DNA of 26,214 nucleotides from a virus, in the IMG/VR virus record IMGVR_UViG_3300032245_000466, positions 1 to 26,214 of that record. One strand, 5' to 3'. The position numbers and the translations under genes are program-made. The notes beneath the pieces are model-generated. The model saw nothing but the letters and a program-made list of their open reading frames with translations. It made no database searches and was not told the DNA's origin. Below, piece after piece: positions 11,573 through 18,200 of this stretch (positions are counted from its first letter, which is position 1; each line of letters opens with the position of its first letter).

Positions 11573-11602
11573 TTGTACACGCAGTTAAATTTGTGCTCTA
11601 AT
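11573..11602 (+). promoter_or_regulatory. Rightward early promoter
   Basis: TTGTAC (11573-11578), an 18-base spacer and TCTAAT (11597-11602) with an extended -10 TG at 11594-11595. Start expected near 11609, about 31 bases before the first rightward gene, which has AAGGA six bases ahead of its ATG. Confidence 0.55.
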
Positions 11603-11639
11603 GCTCCTGCGTCGATAGCACGCTTATGAAAGGAACGAT

Positions 11640-11858
11640 ATGAAGTACGAAGCACTTCCCCTGACGACTCGGTCGGGGGTTCGGATTGGCGGATCCTACA
11701 CACCGCCCCCCAAGGACTACAACTCCAGCGAGGATGTCTACTGGCAAGGCATCCTGCTCAACATTGAACCCACGTTCAGCGAGCGCAAAGTCCTTGGCTG
11801 GACTGCCTACATCCTCTTTTTGATTGCCGTGTTCGCCCTGCTCGGGAGGTTCGCATGA
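11640..11858 (+). CDS. First early gene: 72-aa protein with C-terminal membrane anchor
   Basis: A soluble, proline/glycine-containing N-terminus (MKYEALPLTTRSGVRIGGSY TPPPKDYN) is followed by a C-terminal hydrophobic span (GWTAYILFLIAVFALLGRFA). AAAGGA six bases before ATG is a strong ribosome site. A tail-anchored early membrane protein; superinfection exclusion is a possible role but nothing shows it. A five-codon frame (11626-11643) overlaps the start and may be chance. Confidence 0.72.
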   Translation: MKYEALPLTTRSGVRIGGSYTPPPKDYNSSEDVYWQGILLNIEPTFSERKVLGWTAYILFLIAVFALLGRFA

Positions 11859-11941
11859 CCCCCGCAGAGCGCGTAGAGCGCGTTGTCTTTCTCATCGGCG
11901 TCATTGTTGTCCTGCTGGACGTTCTGGTCTGGAGGCCGTGA
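11855..11941 (+). CDS. 28-aa single-span membrane protein
   Basis: MTPAERVERVVFLIGVIVVL then LDVLVWRP. Its ATG overlaps the preceding stop (ATGA) and its TGA shares a base with the next ATG. A single hydrophobic span with charged ends. Probably translated by coupling; role unknown. Confidence 0.6.
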   Translation: MTPAERVERVVFLIGVIVVLLDVLVWRP

Positions 11942-12159
11942 TGGAACAGTTTGTCTTTAAGGATGCGTTCTTTGATGAGCAGCAAAACGGGCGGCTGGTG
12001 TTCGTCATGACCCTTGAGCCCGTCTCCGAGCAGATGCGCTTCTTCGTCGGCATCGGGCAAGGCCTCAACGATGCAATTGATGTGAACAACGCAATCGCCC
12101 ACGGCATGACCCTGCCAGCAGAGGCGGGTATCGCCATCTTCTTCGGGAGTGCTCAATGA
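11941..12159 (+). CDS. Hypothetical protein, 72 aa
   Basis: MEQFVFKDAFFDEQQNGRLV, FVMTLEPVSEQMRFFVGIGQ, then a helical and alanine-rich end. GGAGG lies six bases before the ATG at 11941, which fixes the start. Strand-rich with hydrophobic repeats. TGATG junction upstream, ATGA overlap downstream. No known family. Confidence 0.72.
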   Translation: MEQFVFKDAFFDEQQNGRLVFVMTLEPVSEQMRFFVGIGQGLNDAIDVNNAIAHGMTLPAEAGIAIFFGSAQ

Positions 12160-12338
12160 CCCTTGAAGAACAAGAGTACGAACAGTGGCTCAACGACCCC
12201 GTCGCGCAAGCCGAGTATCAGCAATGGAGAGCAGACCAAGACCAGAAACGAGCCCAACTTCCAGACCCTTTCACGACAGATCCCCAGTCCTTCCTCAATC
12301 AATTCAATCGGATATTCAAAAATGAGCCTCTACGCTGA
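12156..12338 (+). CDS. Acidic helical protein, 60 aa
   Basis: MTLEEQEYEQWLNDPVAQAE, YQQWRADQDQKRAQLPDPFT, then TDPQSFLNQFNRIFKNEPLR. Rich in Glu, Gln and Asp, mostly helical. ATGA overlap upstream, and the SSB-like gene starts inside its last codons. No recognised family. Confidence 0.68.
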   Translation: MTLEEQEYEQWLNDPVAQAEYQQWRADQDQKRAQLPDPFTTDPQSFLNQFNRIFKNEPLR

Positions 12339-12966
12339 AAACAACTCTGGCGGCAACTTCAAGCCCGTCCCCGCCGGCATGCACCTCGCACGCTGCTACC
12401 GCATCATCGACCTCGGAACCCAGAAGTCCGAGTTTGAGGGCAATGTCAAGTTCATCCGCAAGATCAAGTTCGTCTGGGAAGTCCACGGCACAGATGACTC
12501 CGGAGAGCCCATCGTCACCGACAAGGGCGAGCCCTTCGTCATCACCAAGGACTACACCCTGAGCTGGGGCGAGAAGGCCAACCTTCGCAAAGACCTCGAG
12601 GCGTGGCGCGGCAAGCCCTTCTCCGCAGAGGAGCAGCGCCGCTTTGACATCAAGAACGTGCTGGATAAGTTCTGCATGATCAATGTGCAGCACAAGCCCA
12701 AGCGCACCGGTGATGGCGTATACGCCAACATCGTCAATGTCACTCCAGTTCCATCGGCGCTCAAGGGGTCCATGCCCGCTGGCTTTAACAAGGCTCAGAT
12801 GTTCACACTGGGTGAGCCGGACATGGAGATGTTTGAAACCTTCAGCGACTACCTGAAGACTCAGATCAAAGAGAGCCCCGAGTGGAAGGCCTTGTTCTCC
12901 ACGACCCCGAAGAGCAACTCAAAAGGAGCCGATGATGACTTTGGCGACGACGAGATCCCCTTCTGA
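12322..12966 (+). CDS. Phage single-stranded-DNA-binding-like protein
   Basis: 214 aa, starting MSLYAENNSGGNFKPVPAGM. The core (ARCYRIIDLGTQKSEFEGNV, KFIRKIKFVWEV, NLRKDLEAWRGKPFSAEEQR, FDIKNVLDKFCMINVQHKPK) is strand-rich and common in phages next to exonuclease genes. It ends DDDFGDDEIPF, the acidic amphipathic tip that bacterial SSBs use to recruit partners. That tip and its neighbours support an ssDNA-binding replication/recombination role. The start is chosen because the AENNSGGNFKPVPAG opening is family-typical; its ribosome site is weak. Confidence 0.75.
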   Translation: MSLYAENNSGGNFKPVPAGMHLARCYRIIDLGTQKSEFEGNVKFIRKIKFVWEVHGTDDSGEPIVTDKGEPFVITKDYTLSWGEKANLRKDLEAWRGKPFSAEEQRRFDIKNVLDKFCMINVQHKPKRTGDGVYANIVNVTPVPSALKGSMPAGFNKAQMFTLGEPDMEMFETFSDYLKTQIKESPEWKALFSTTPKSNSKGADDDFGDDEIPF

Positions 12967-12973
12967 GGCCAGC

Positions 12974-13279
12974 ATGACCCTGCACCTGTTTGACTTCCCG
13001 ACAGGTGAGCAGCTTCGGGATGCCGGGGTGGCTAAGGTCTACAAGCACCACTCTGGCTGGGTCGATAAGGCCCGGTCCACCGCCAAGGCCATTGCGGCTT
13101 GGAGGGGTTCTGTTTCCATCGACGAGGTGCTGGAGGCTTGCCCCCGGCCCGAGTCGGTTCACCCCAACGCCACCGGCAGCATCTTTCGGGAGAAGTGCTG
13201 GAAGCGCGTCGGCTACACCCAGTCTAAGTCCCCCGCGGCGCACGCTCGCGTGGTGGGCATCTACGAGCTAATCAAATGA
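12974..13279 (+). CDS. Winged-helix-like phage protein, 101 aa
   Basis: MTLHLFDFPTGEQLRDAGVA, then KHHSGWVDKARSTAKAIAAW, a helix-turn-helix-like SIDEVLEAC and NATGSIFREKCWKRVGYTQS with KSPAAHARVVGIYELIK. This is the phage pattern of a small domain with a winged C-terminus (aGsiFr...GY..S..paaHaR.v.vyel). GAGG six bases upstream sets the start at 12974. It overlaps the exonuclease start (ATGA), so it is coupled; a role in replication or recombination is likely. Confidence 0.72.
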   Translation: MTLHLFDFPTGEQLRDAGVAKVYKHHSGWVDKARSTAKAIAAWRGSVSIDEVLEACPRPESVHPNATGSIFREKCWKRVGYTQSKSPAAHARVVGIYELIK

Positions 13280-14034
13280 GCATCATCGTTCGCGCATCGG
13301 AATCCCTGCACTGGTACCGCAGGGACGGCACCCCCCAGTACTCGGTTGAGGCCGCCAAGGGAGGCATGAGGGCCACAACCCTCAGAGACGCCCGCAAGAT
13401 GAATCTGGTGCCCTCGGTCACCACCATCCTCAAAAGCGCCGCCAGCCCCGGTCTGGAGGCCTGGAAGCTCAATCAGATGCTTCTGGCGGCTCTTACCCTT
13501 CCTAGGGTGGATGGCGAGTCTGAGGAGTCGTTTGTTACCCGTGTGGTGGCTGACTCCAAGGAGCACGCCAAGATGGCCGCGGAGCGGGGAACTCGAGTCC
13601 ACGCCGCGGTCGAGAAGCACTACGAGGGGGTGGTCGATGAGGAGATGTCCGACTACCAGCTCGGCGTGAGCAAGTCGATCCGAGAGGCCTTTGGTGATCT
13701 CGCGTTCCTGCCTGAGAAGGCCTTTGCCCACGAGCTGGGCTTTGGTGGAAAGGTGGACCTGCACGCCCCTGGGGTGGTGCTGGACATCAAGTCCAAGGAG
13801 TTCACCAGCAAGACCCTGGACAAGGTCGAGGCCTATGACGAGCACATGATGCAGCTTGCTGCGTATCGGGTGGGTCTGGGAATGCCAGAGGCCCGCTGCG
13901 CCAACGTGTTTGCCTCAGTTACCGAGCCGGGGCTTTGCAAGGTCGTTGAGTGGTCTCAAGAGGATCTGTCTCGCGGCTGGACAATGTTTGAGTCTTTGCT
14001 CAAGTACTGGCAAGCCAAAAACCAGCACAAGTGA
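13276..14034 (+). CDS. PD-(D/E)XK exonuclease (RecB/Cas4-like)
   Basis: 252 aa. A helical N-terminal part has PSVTTILKSAASPGLEAWKL; GTRVHAAVEKHY (105-116) contributes the conserved His; FGGKVDLHAPGVVLDIKSKE (156-175) carries catalytic D161, D170 and K172; QLAAYRVGLG (193-202) is the QxxxY motif. Together these define the PD-(D/E)XK nuclease fold of the PDDEXK_1/RecB C-terminal type. It likely resects ends for recombination with the SSB-like protein upstream. No four-cysteine iron-sulfur cluster of true Cas4 is visible. Confidence 0.88.
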   Translation: MSIIVRASESLHWYRRDGTPQYSVEAAKGGMRATTLRDARKMNLVPSVTTILKSAASPGLEAWKLNQMLLAALTLPRVDGESEESFVTRVVADSKEHAKMAAERGTRVHAAVEKHYEGVVDEEMSDYQLGVSKSIREAFGDLAFLPEKAFAHELGFGGKVDLHAPGVVLDIKSKEFTSKTLDKVEAYDEHMMQLAAYRVGLGMPEARCANVFASVTEPGLCKVVEWSQEDLSRGWTMFESLLKYWQAKNQHK

Positions 14035-14074
14035 CGACAATTTGTTAGTGTGTTATTTTTTTAAGGAGTCTTTC

Positions 14075-14203
14075 ATGAAGAAATCAATCGCTGCCATCGT
14101 TCTGGCTATCGTCTCGTTCTCCGCCTTCGCGGCTTGCCCCGCGTTGACCCGCTATCAGTGCTTCTCGACCCCGAGCGGCAAGATGCAGTGCGGATGCTAC
14201 TAA
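14075..14203 (+). CDS. 42-aa secreted or lipoprotein cysteine-rich peptide
   Basis: MKKSIAAIVLAIVSFSAFAA is a textbook signal peptide; the mature 22 residues have four cysteines (C21, C29, C39, C41). FAAC could be a weak lipobox, making it a lipoprotein; otherwise signal peptidase I cuts after AFA. AAGGAG six bases ahead of the ATG. It lies 40 bases after the exonuclease. A periplasmic disulfide-bonded micro-protein of unknown role. Confidence 0.7.
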   Translation: MKKSIAAIVLAIVSFSAFAACPALTRYQCFSTPSGKMQCGCY

Positions 14204-14211
14204 TCTGAATC

Positions 14212-14292
14212 GGGGCCGAAAGCGGATGCTGTGGTGTTGTCGTACCCAATCGACGCACAAAGCGGAACCGCACAGTGCAGCGAGTAGGCCCC
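14212..14292 (+). promoter_or_regulatory. Structured leader upstream of the Gp49-like gene
   Basis: GGGGCC (14212-14217) pairs with GGCCCC (14287-14292), enclosing CTGTG/CACAG, GTCG/CGAC and GCG-GAAC-CGC stems: a junction-like fold in the 109-base gap before 14313. The 9-base direct repeat GCGGATGCT (14190-14198 and 14222-14230) lies at its start. No gene is seen in the gap. Possible cis-regulatory RNA. Confidence 0.4.
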
Positions 14293-14312
14293 ACCTTAAA
14301 ACTGGAACAACC

Positions 14313-14702
14313 ATGATCAAAGAAGAACACCTCAAAGCAAAAATCAAAGACGCCGTGTATGTAGTGATGCCTGATGGCCGCACCACCATCTGCCAGATCC
14401 AAACCATCAGCGGCTTCTCCGTGATCGGCACCTCTTCTTGCCTCGACAAAAAGAATTTCAGCCTTGATGTTGGCCGCGATATTGCCTACGAGGACGCATT
14501 CTCAAAGCTCTGGGAACTTGAGGCATACCTAGTGATGAACAAACTCATCGGACTGCCTGTCGTGGACCCGATGAAAAAACCCCGCAAGTACAAGTACGGC
14601 GTCAAGGCCGACGGCACCCCTCGCAAGAAGCCCGGTCGCAAGCCGGCAAAAAAGGCGCCCGCTCCCGAGGCTCCCGTGCTGACTGAGGTGGTGGAGGCAT
14701 GA
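14313..14702 (+). CDS. Phage Gp49/Sf6 gp66-family protein with basic tail
   Basis: 129 aa. MIKEEHLKAKIKDAVYVVMP through CQIQTISGFSVIGTSSCLDK, NFSLDVGRDIAYEDAFSKLW and LEAYLVMNKLIG matches the N4 Gp49/Sf6 gp66 domain (GFSV.G.S.C.D..NFd...G..iAYe.Af.kLW.LEgYLl). After residue ~85 it adds a lysine/proline tail (KKPRKYKYGVKADGTPRKKP GRKPAKKAPAPEAP) resembling histone-tail or AT-hook sequence. The tail suggests DNA binding. The start at 14313 is family-typical. ATGA overlap downstream. Confidence 0.82.
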   Translation: MIKEEHLKAKIKDAVYVVMPDGRTTICQIQTISGFSVIGTSSCLDKKNFSLDVGRDIAYEDAFSKLWELEAYLVMNKLIGLPVVDPMKKPRKYKYGVKADGTPRKKPGRKPAKKAPAPEAPVLTEVVEA

Positions 14703-14926
14703 ACCCCTACATGGACATCAACGAGATCAAGGAAGTGTTCTTCAAGTGCCACTTGAAGGAGAACCACAACTTCCTTGAGGAAGACCTCCAGACGCTGGCA
14801 GACGCGCTCATCATGGCCGCCATGCCAGAGATCGTCCGCACGGAGCGCAAGGCCTGTATCAGCTTTGTGCGAACCCTCAATACCTTGGTGGCTGAGAAGC
14901 TCGAAGAGTACAGAGGGCCGCTGTGA
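14699..14926 (+). CDS. ER-AC helical phage protein, 75 aa
   Basis: MNPYMDINEIKEVFFKCHLK, LADALIMAAMPEIVRTERKA, CISFVRTLNTLVAEKLEEYR. The 'A-PEIVRTERKACI-FVRSLN..VA..LEE.RG' pattern recurs in phages and shares ER-AC with the leftward family. ATGA overlap upstream; its stop overlaps a GTG start. Function unknown. Confidence 0.75.
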   Translation: MNPYMDINEIKEVFFKCHLKENHNFLEEDLQTLADALIMAAMPEIVRTERKACISFVRTLNTLVAEKLEEYRGPL

Positions 14927-15144
14927 CGCCTACTGAGTTCATCACCGCGCTTTTTGGAGAAGGGTGGACTGAGTCCCAGCTACCCGTCTTTGCGATCATG
15001 ATCTCGGCTATGCAGGATGACGCCAAGCGGTACCACGAAATCAAAGAGGTTCTTTGCAAGGGTACTGACTGGGTGGCCGCCCGCGCCGACCTCATGATGG
15101 CCGATGAACAGATCGACAACGCCCGGCGTGCTGGGCTGCTATAA
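14923..15144 (+). CDS. Hypothetical protein with GTG start, 73 aa
   Basis: Starts GTG in a GTGA overlap (14923-14926) with AGAGGG upstream; reads MTPTEFITALFGEGWTESQL, then PVFAIMISAMQDDAKRYHEI and a helical end. Its TAA (15142-15144) lies in the A-run that forms the T-run of the minus-strand terminator, so convergent transcripts meet there. Last gene of the rightward early operon. No known family. Confidence 0.7.
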   Translation: MTPTEFITALFGEGWTESQLPVFAIMISAMQDDAKRYHEIKEVLCKGTDWVAARADLMMADEQIDNARRAGLL

Positions 15145-15168
15145 AAAACCCCGGCGCTAAGGCCGGGG
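15143..15168 (-). terminator. Intrinsic terminator of the virion operon
   Basis: On the minus strand GCCGGGG... pairs as CCCCGGC (15149-15155) with GCCGGGG (15162-15168), loop GCTAAG on the plus strand, followed by TTTTTT at 15148-15143. It lies 50 bases after the transglycosylase gene. Inverted repeats CTCTTG/CAAGAG (15175-15180, 15195-15200) and GTAAC/GTTAC (15200-15215) precede it; there is no T-run for the plus direction. Confidence 0.85.
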
Positions 15169-15218
15169 CAAAGACTCTTGAGATCTGGCAACTGCAAGAG
15201 TAACCAGCGAGTTACTGG

Positions 15219-16418
15219 TCAGGGTTGAGCATAGCGGAAGGCTGGCTGCTTTGCCTCTTCCATTTCACCCGCAGTTGCCGGCGGCATAGGAGGCTCGGCG
15301 CGGATCTTCCGTGCCCGGTCCAGCACCGCCAGAGCCAGGGGAGAAGCACCCGCCATACCGCCACCCAAGGCAAGAATGGCCGGGTTACGCGACATCATCA
15401 TGGCGCTTCCCAGGCCGCCGGTGGCCGTCAGAACCTGACCGGGCACATCCTCTTGCTGGCGGCGGGTCATGAACTCCTGCGCGTTACCAGCAACTCCAGC
15501 CCCTGCTAGGCCGTATCGACCGACAGGGCTCTGAAGGATGGGGGCGACAGCGGCAGCAGCACGAGCCAAGGGGCCGGCGGCAGGAGGGGGAACGGGTTGC
15601 CCATGGATGGACAGGGAGCCGGGGCCAATGAATCCCTTCTTTGCGAGCGGTCCAGAGACCTTGCCTCCAGGCATGGCGCGCTGATAGGACTGAGCAGCCT
15701 CCACAACAGTGTCAGCGCCAGGGCGCATCACACCGGTGACCTTAGAGGCCCACTTCTGGCCGGGGCTGGTGGGGCCACCAGGAGTACGCGATCCGCCGGC
15801 TCCAGCGGCGCCTTCGCCCCCAAACAGCGCCTGAGCGGCCATCTGGCTAGTGCCAAGGGTTGCCCCGCCAAGACCACCCATGATGGCTGCCGCGGCGGTG
15901 CGGTTGTCGGACTCAGGGGCTGGCTCGGCAGCAGTAGCTGTTCCGGTTTCTTCAGTAGTCTCTTCTTGCGTCTCAGGCTCGGCAAACCCGCCATACGCTC
16001 TGATACGATTAACGTAATCGACCGACTGCGCCGGAGGGTCTCCTTTACCCAAGAAAAACGGGTGGTCAGGGCCGGCGTTGTATCCCACGGCACCCAGCAC
16101 CGGATCGCCGAACTTATCAATCGACTGGCGCAGATACCGCATACCAGCATCAATGTTGGCATCCGGGTCCATGAGCTGCGTGGCATTGAACCCAAGCAAC
16201 TTGCCGGTGGCCGGCTTGATCTGCATGATGCCGATCTCACCAGAAGATCCACGCAAGACCTTGTCGCCCTGCATCTGACGCAGTTGGCTCTCGGTGAACG
16301 CCAGAGCCGCCGCTAGGCGAGGATTGACACCATGCCGGTTGGCAGCATCAATCACACGGGCAAGGTTGGCCCGCTGCTCTTCGTCAAGCGTATCAATGAA
16401 TTTCAGGTCTTGATCCAT
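15219..16418 (-). CDS. Virion-associated lytic transglycosylase / ejection protein
   Basis: 399 aa. The N-terminal SLT domain has ALAFTESQLRQM with catalytic Glu43, GIMQIKPAT (63-71), VGYNAGPDHP (111-120) and SVDYVNRIRAYGG near 132-144: the lysozyme-like goose-type fold of soluble lytic transglycosylases. The rest is Gly/Ala/Pro-rich with hydrophobic stretches (MGGLGGATLGTSQMAAQALF), like internal virion proteins that form a channel. It would digest peptidoglycan during DNA entry. Its start shares bases with the upstream stop (TAATG). Last gene of the virion operon, before the terminator. Confidence 0.85.
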   Translation of the reverse strand: MDQDLKFIDTLDEEQRANLARVIDAANRHGVNPRLAAALAFTESQLRQMQGDKVLRGSSGEIGIMQIKPATGKLLGFNATQLMDPDANIDAGMRYLRQSIDKFGDPVLGAVGYNAGPDHPFFLGKGDPPAQSVDYVNRIRAYGGFAEPETQEETTEETGTATAAEPAPESDNRTAAAAIMGGLGGATLGTSQMAAQALFGGEGAAGAGGSRTPGGPTSPGQKWASKVTGVMRPGADTVVEAAQSYQRAMPGGKVSGPLAKKGFIGPGSLSIHGQPVPPPAAGPLARAAAAVAPILQSPVGRYGLAGAGVAGNAQEFMTRRQQEDVPGQVLTATGGLGSAMMMSRNPAILALGGGMAGASPLALAVLDRARKIRAEPPMPPATAGEMEEAKQPAFRYAQP

Positions 16419-18181
16419 TACGGATTGCTCCTCTGACGAAGTCTGTTCCTGAGTTCTTCAGCGGTGATCGGCTGACTTGCAGCGCCAGCAGCCGCAGAGG
16501 CAGCAGGACGCGCAGGCCGTGCTGCTCCGCTAGTTGTGCCGCCAGGGTAGACGATGTTTGTCACGCGGTTGCGGTACTCGGTGAACATCTTCTCAAATTC
16601 AGGCGTGTCCTCAAACTCTTCATACTGCTTCTTGCTCACGCGCAGCGCCTTTGCCAACTCAGACTCAAACCGAGCCTTCTCGCGCAAGAACCCGAGCTTC
16701 TGCTTGAACGAGCGCAGGGTGTCCGTCATGTTCGGGCCCATGGCGTTGACCATCTGCTGTTCAAAGTTTGAGACAGAGGTGCCAGAGCCTAGGCCCTTGC
16801 GCTGCTCAAACTGAGTGATTGCCAAGAGCTGACCCAAGTTGGCAGCTTGGTCGATAAGCTCTTGAGGAGCGCCAGAATTAGTCAGAATCTTTCGCACAGC
16901 AGGGATGCCAACGCTGAAGTTGCCAACACGGATGGCTTCTTCAACCAAGTTGCCCAGTGCGCTTTGAATGTCGCCGCGCTCCAAGACGCCCATCACTTTG
17001 TCGATGCCGGGGGTCTTGAGGATTTGCTCCATCCGGTCATAGATCGGCAGCAAGCCTAGGGAGGCCTTGCCTGCGGTTCTGACTTCGCCGGTTGCCTTCA
17101 ACTGCTGCGTAGCTTCGCCAACAGCAAGCGTCTCACGAACCTTTTGATCGACCTCGGCAGCAGCTCTTGCCTCGCTGGGAGTCCGAGCAGCAACGCCAGG
17201 AGGAGTCCTCACGGGGGCTTCATCTCCAGGCCGCACAGTGCCAACCGCCAACTGACCAGCGCCAGCAGCGGGGGCTGCGGGGGCTGCGGGGGCGGCAGAA
17301 GGAGCGGCGCCGGGTGCAGGAGCGGCGGGAGCTGCGCCTGCGGCGGGTGCCGGAGCGCCCGGACGAGCCGGAGCCTTGGTGTACATATCGACAATTCGAT
17401 AGAACGTCTCTGAGTCACCGTTGCGTCGAGCCCGATCAAGCGCAATAGCATCCTCTTCAGGAAGCTCCAGCGTCATGGCCTTCTGATTGGTGGCGGGGTC
17501 TCCGGGGATGAAGCGCGTGACAGGAGCCTTGCCGCCGAACGGCACGTACTCACCGGTGGTCTTGATGACATATCCGCCGGGCTGCACAGCAATCGACTCC
17601 ATGGTGAGCTTGTATTGGCTCTCGAGGGCCTTGCCAAGCTCAGGGTCGGAGTAGCTGATCTGCGCGATCAGGGCTGGGGTGATTTGGCGGCCATTGATCA
17701 CAACGCCCAGACCAGACCTGTCGCCCTGCGTCACAGTCTTTGCGGCGGTAGGAGTGGCGGCGGCAGCGGGGGCACCGGCAGGAGCGCCGGCAGGAGCGGC
17801 TCCTTCTGCGGTAGCGCCTTCAGGACGGGGCTCCGTAGCGCCGGTCAAGAACTGCAAGCCGCGCTGTTTGCGGGCCATCTCGCGCTCGGCCTGGGCCATC
17901 TGCAACCGCAGGGCAGCGATGTCTTGGTTTTCTTTGACCTCTTTGTCTTCCGCCGCAAGCGTCATCTTTGCGGCGTTGCCGAGGCTTTCAAAGAAGCTAC
18001 CGGTCTGCGTAGGCGCAAGAAAGCCCTGCGACATCGCCAGCAGCGTCGGATCAAAGAGTCGGTTTTTGCGCTGATCCAGCGCATCCGTCATCTGCTTCAA
18101 GGCAGACTGATACCGCGCTTCGCTGGTCTCATCAGCGGGAAGCGAAGGCTTCAGAGCAGCAGCTAAAGGTGAAGTTGCCAT
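16418..18181 (-). CDS. Putative internal virion/ejection protein with Ala-Pro linkers
   Basis: 587 aa. MATSPLAAALKPSLPADETS starts an N-terminal helical part with RLFDPTLLAMSQGFLAPTQT and a coiled-coil-like stretch (IAALRLQMAQAEREMARKQR, about 87-106). Ala/Pro/Gly-rich low-complexity segments lie around residues 120-142 and 270-313. The C-terminal half is helical (VMGVLERGDIQSALGNLVEE, SNFEQQMVNAMGPNMTDTLR) and ends RLRQRSNP. Size, linkers and its place before the transglycosylase suit an ejection or inner-core protein; no enzyme domain is visible. Confidence 0.7.
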   Translation of the reverse strand: MATSPLAAALKPSLPADETSEARYQSALKQMTDALDQRKNRLFDPTLLAMSQGFLAPTQTGSFFESLGNAAKMTLAAEDKEVKENQDIAALRLQMAQAEREMARKQRGLQFLTGATEPRPEGATAEGAAPAGAPAGAPAAAATPTAAKTVTQGDRSGLGVVINGRQITPALIAQISYSDPELGKALESQYKLTMESIAVQPGGYVIKTTGEYVPFGGKAPVTRFIPGDPATNQKAMTLELPEEDAIALDRARRNGDSETFYRIVDMYTKAPARPGAPAPAAGAAPAAPAPGAAPSAAPAAPAAPAAGAGQLAVGTVRPGDEAPVRTPPGVAARTPSEARAAAEVDQKVRETLAVGEATQQLKATGEVRTAGKASLGLLPIYDRMEQILKTPGIDKVMGVLERGDIQSALGNLVEEAIRVGNFSVGIPAVRKILTNSGAPQELIDQAANLGQLLAITQFEQRKGLGSGTSVSNFEQQMVNAMGPNMTDTLRSFKQKLGFLREKARFESELAKALRVSKKQYEEFEDTPEFEKMFTEYRNRVTNIVYPGGTTSGAARPARPAASAAAGAASQPITAEELRNRLRQRSNP

Positions 18182-18200
18182 GGTTCAGTCTCTAGTAGCC

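Noticed and set aside
13276-14034. Cas4 nuclease
   Set aside because: The four cysteines for the iron-sulfur cluster are absent and no CRISPR array or cas gene is nearby; a phage exonuclease is the better call.
15597-16316. Plus-strand open frame of 239 codons opposite the transglycosylase gene
   Set aside because: It mirrors the real minus-strand SLT gene and has Arg/Ser/Gly-rich low complexity without a ribosome site.
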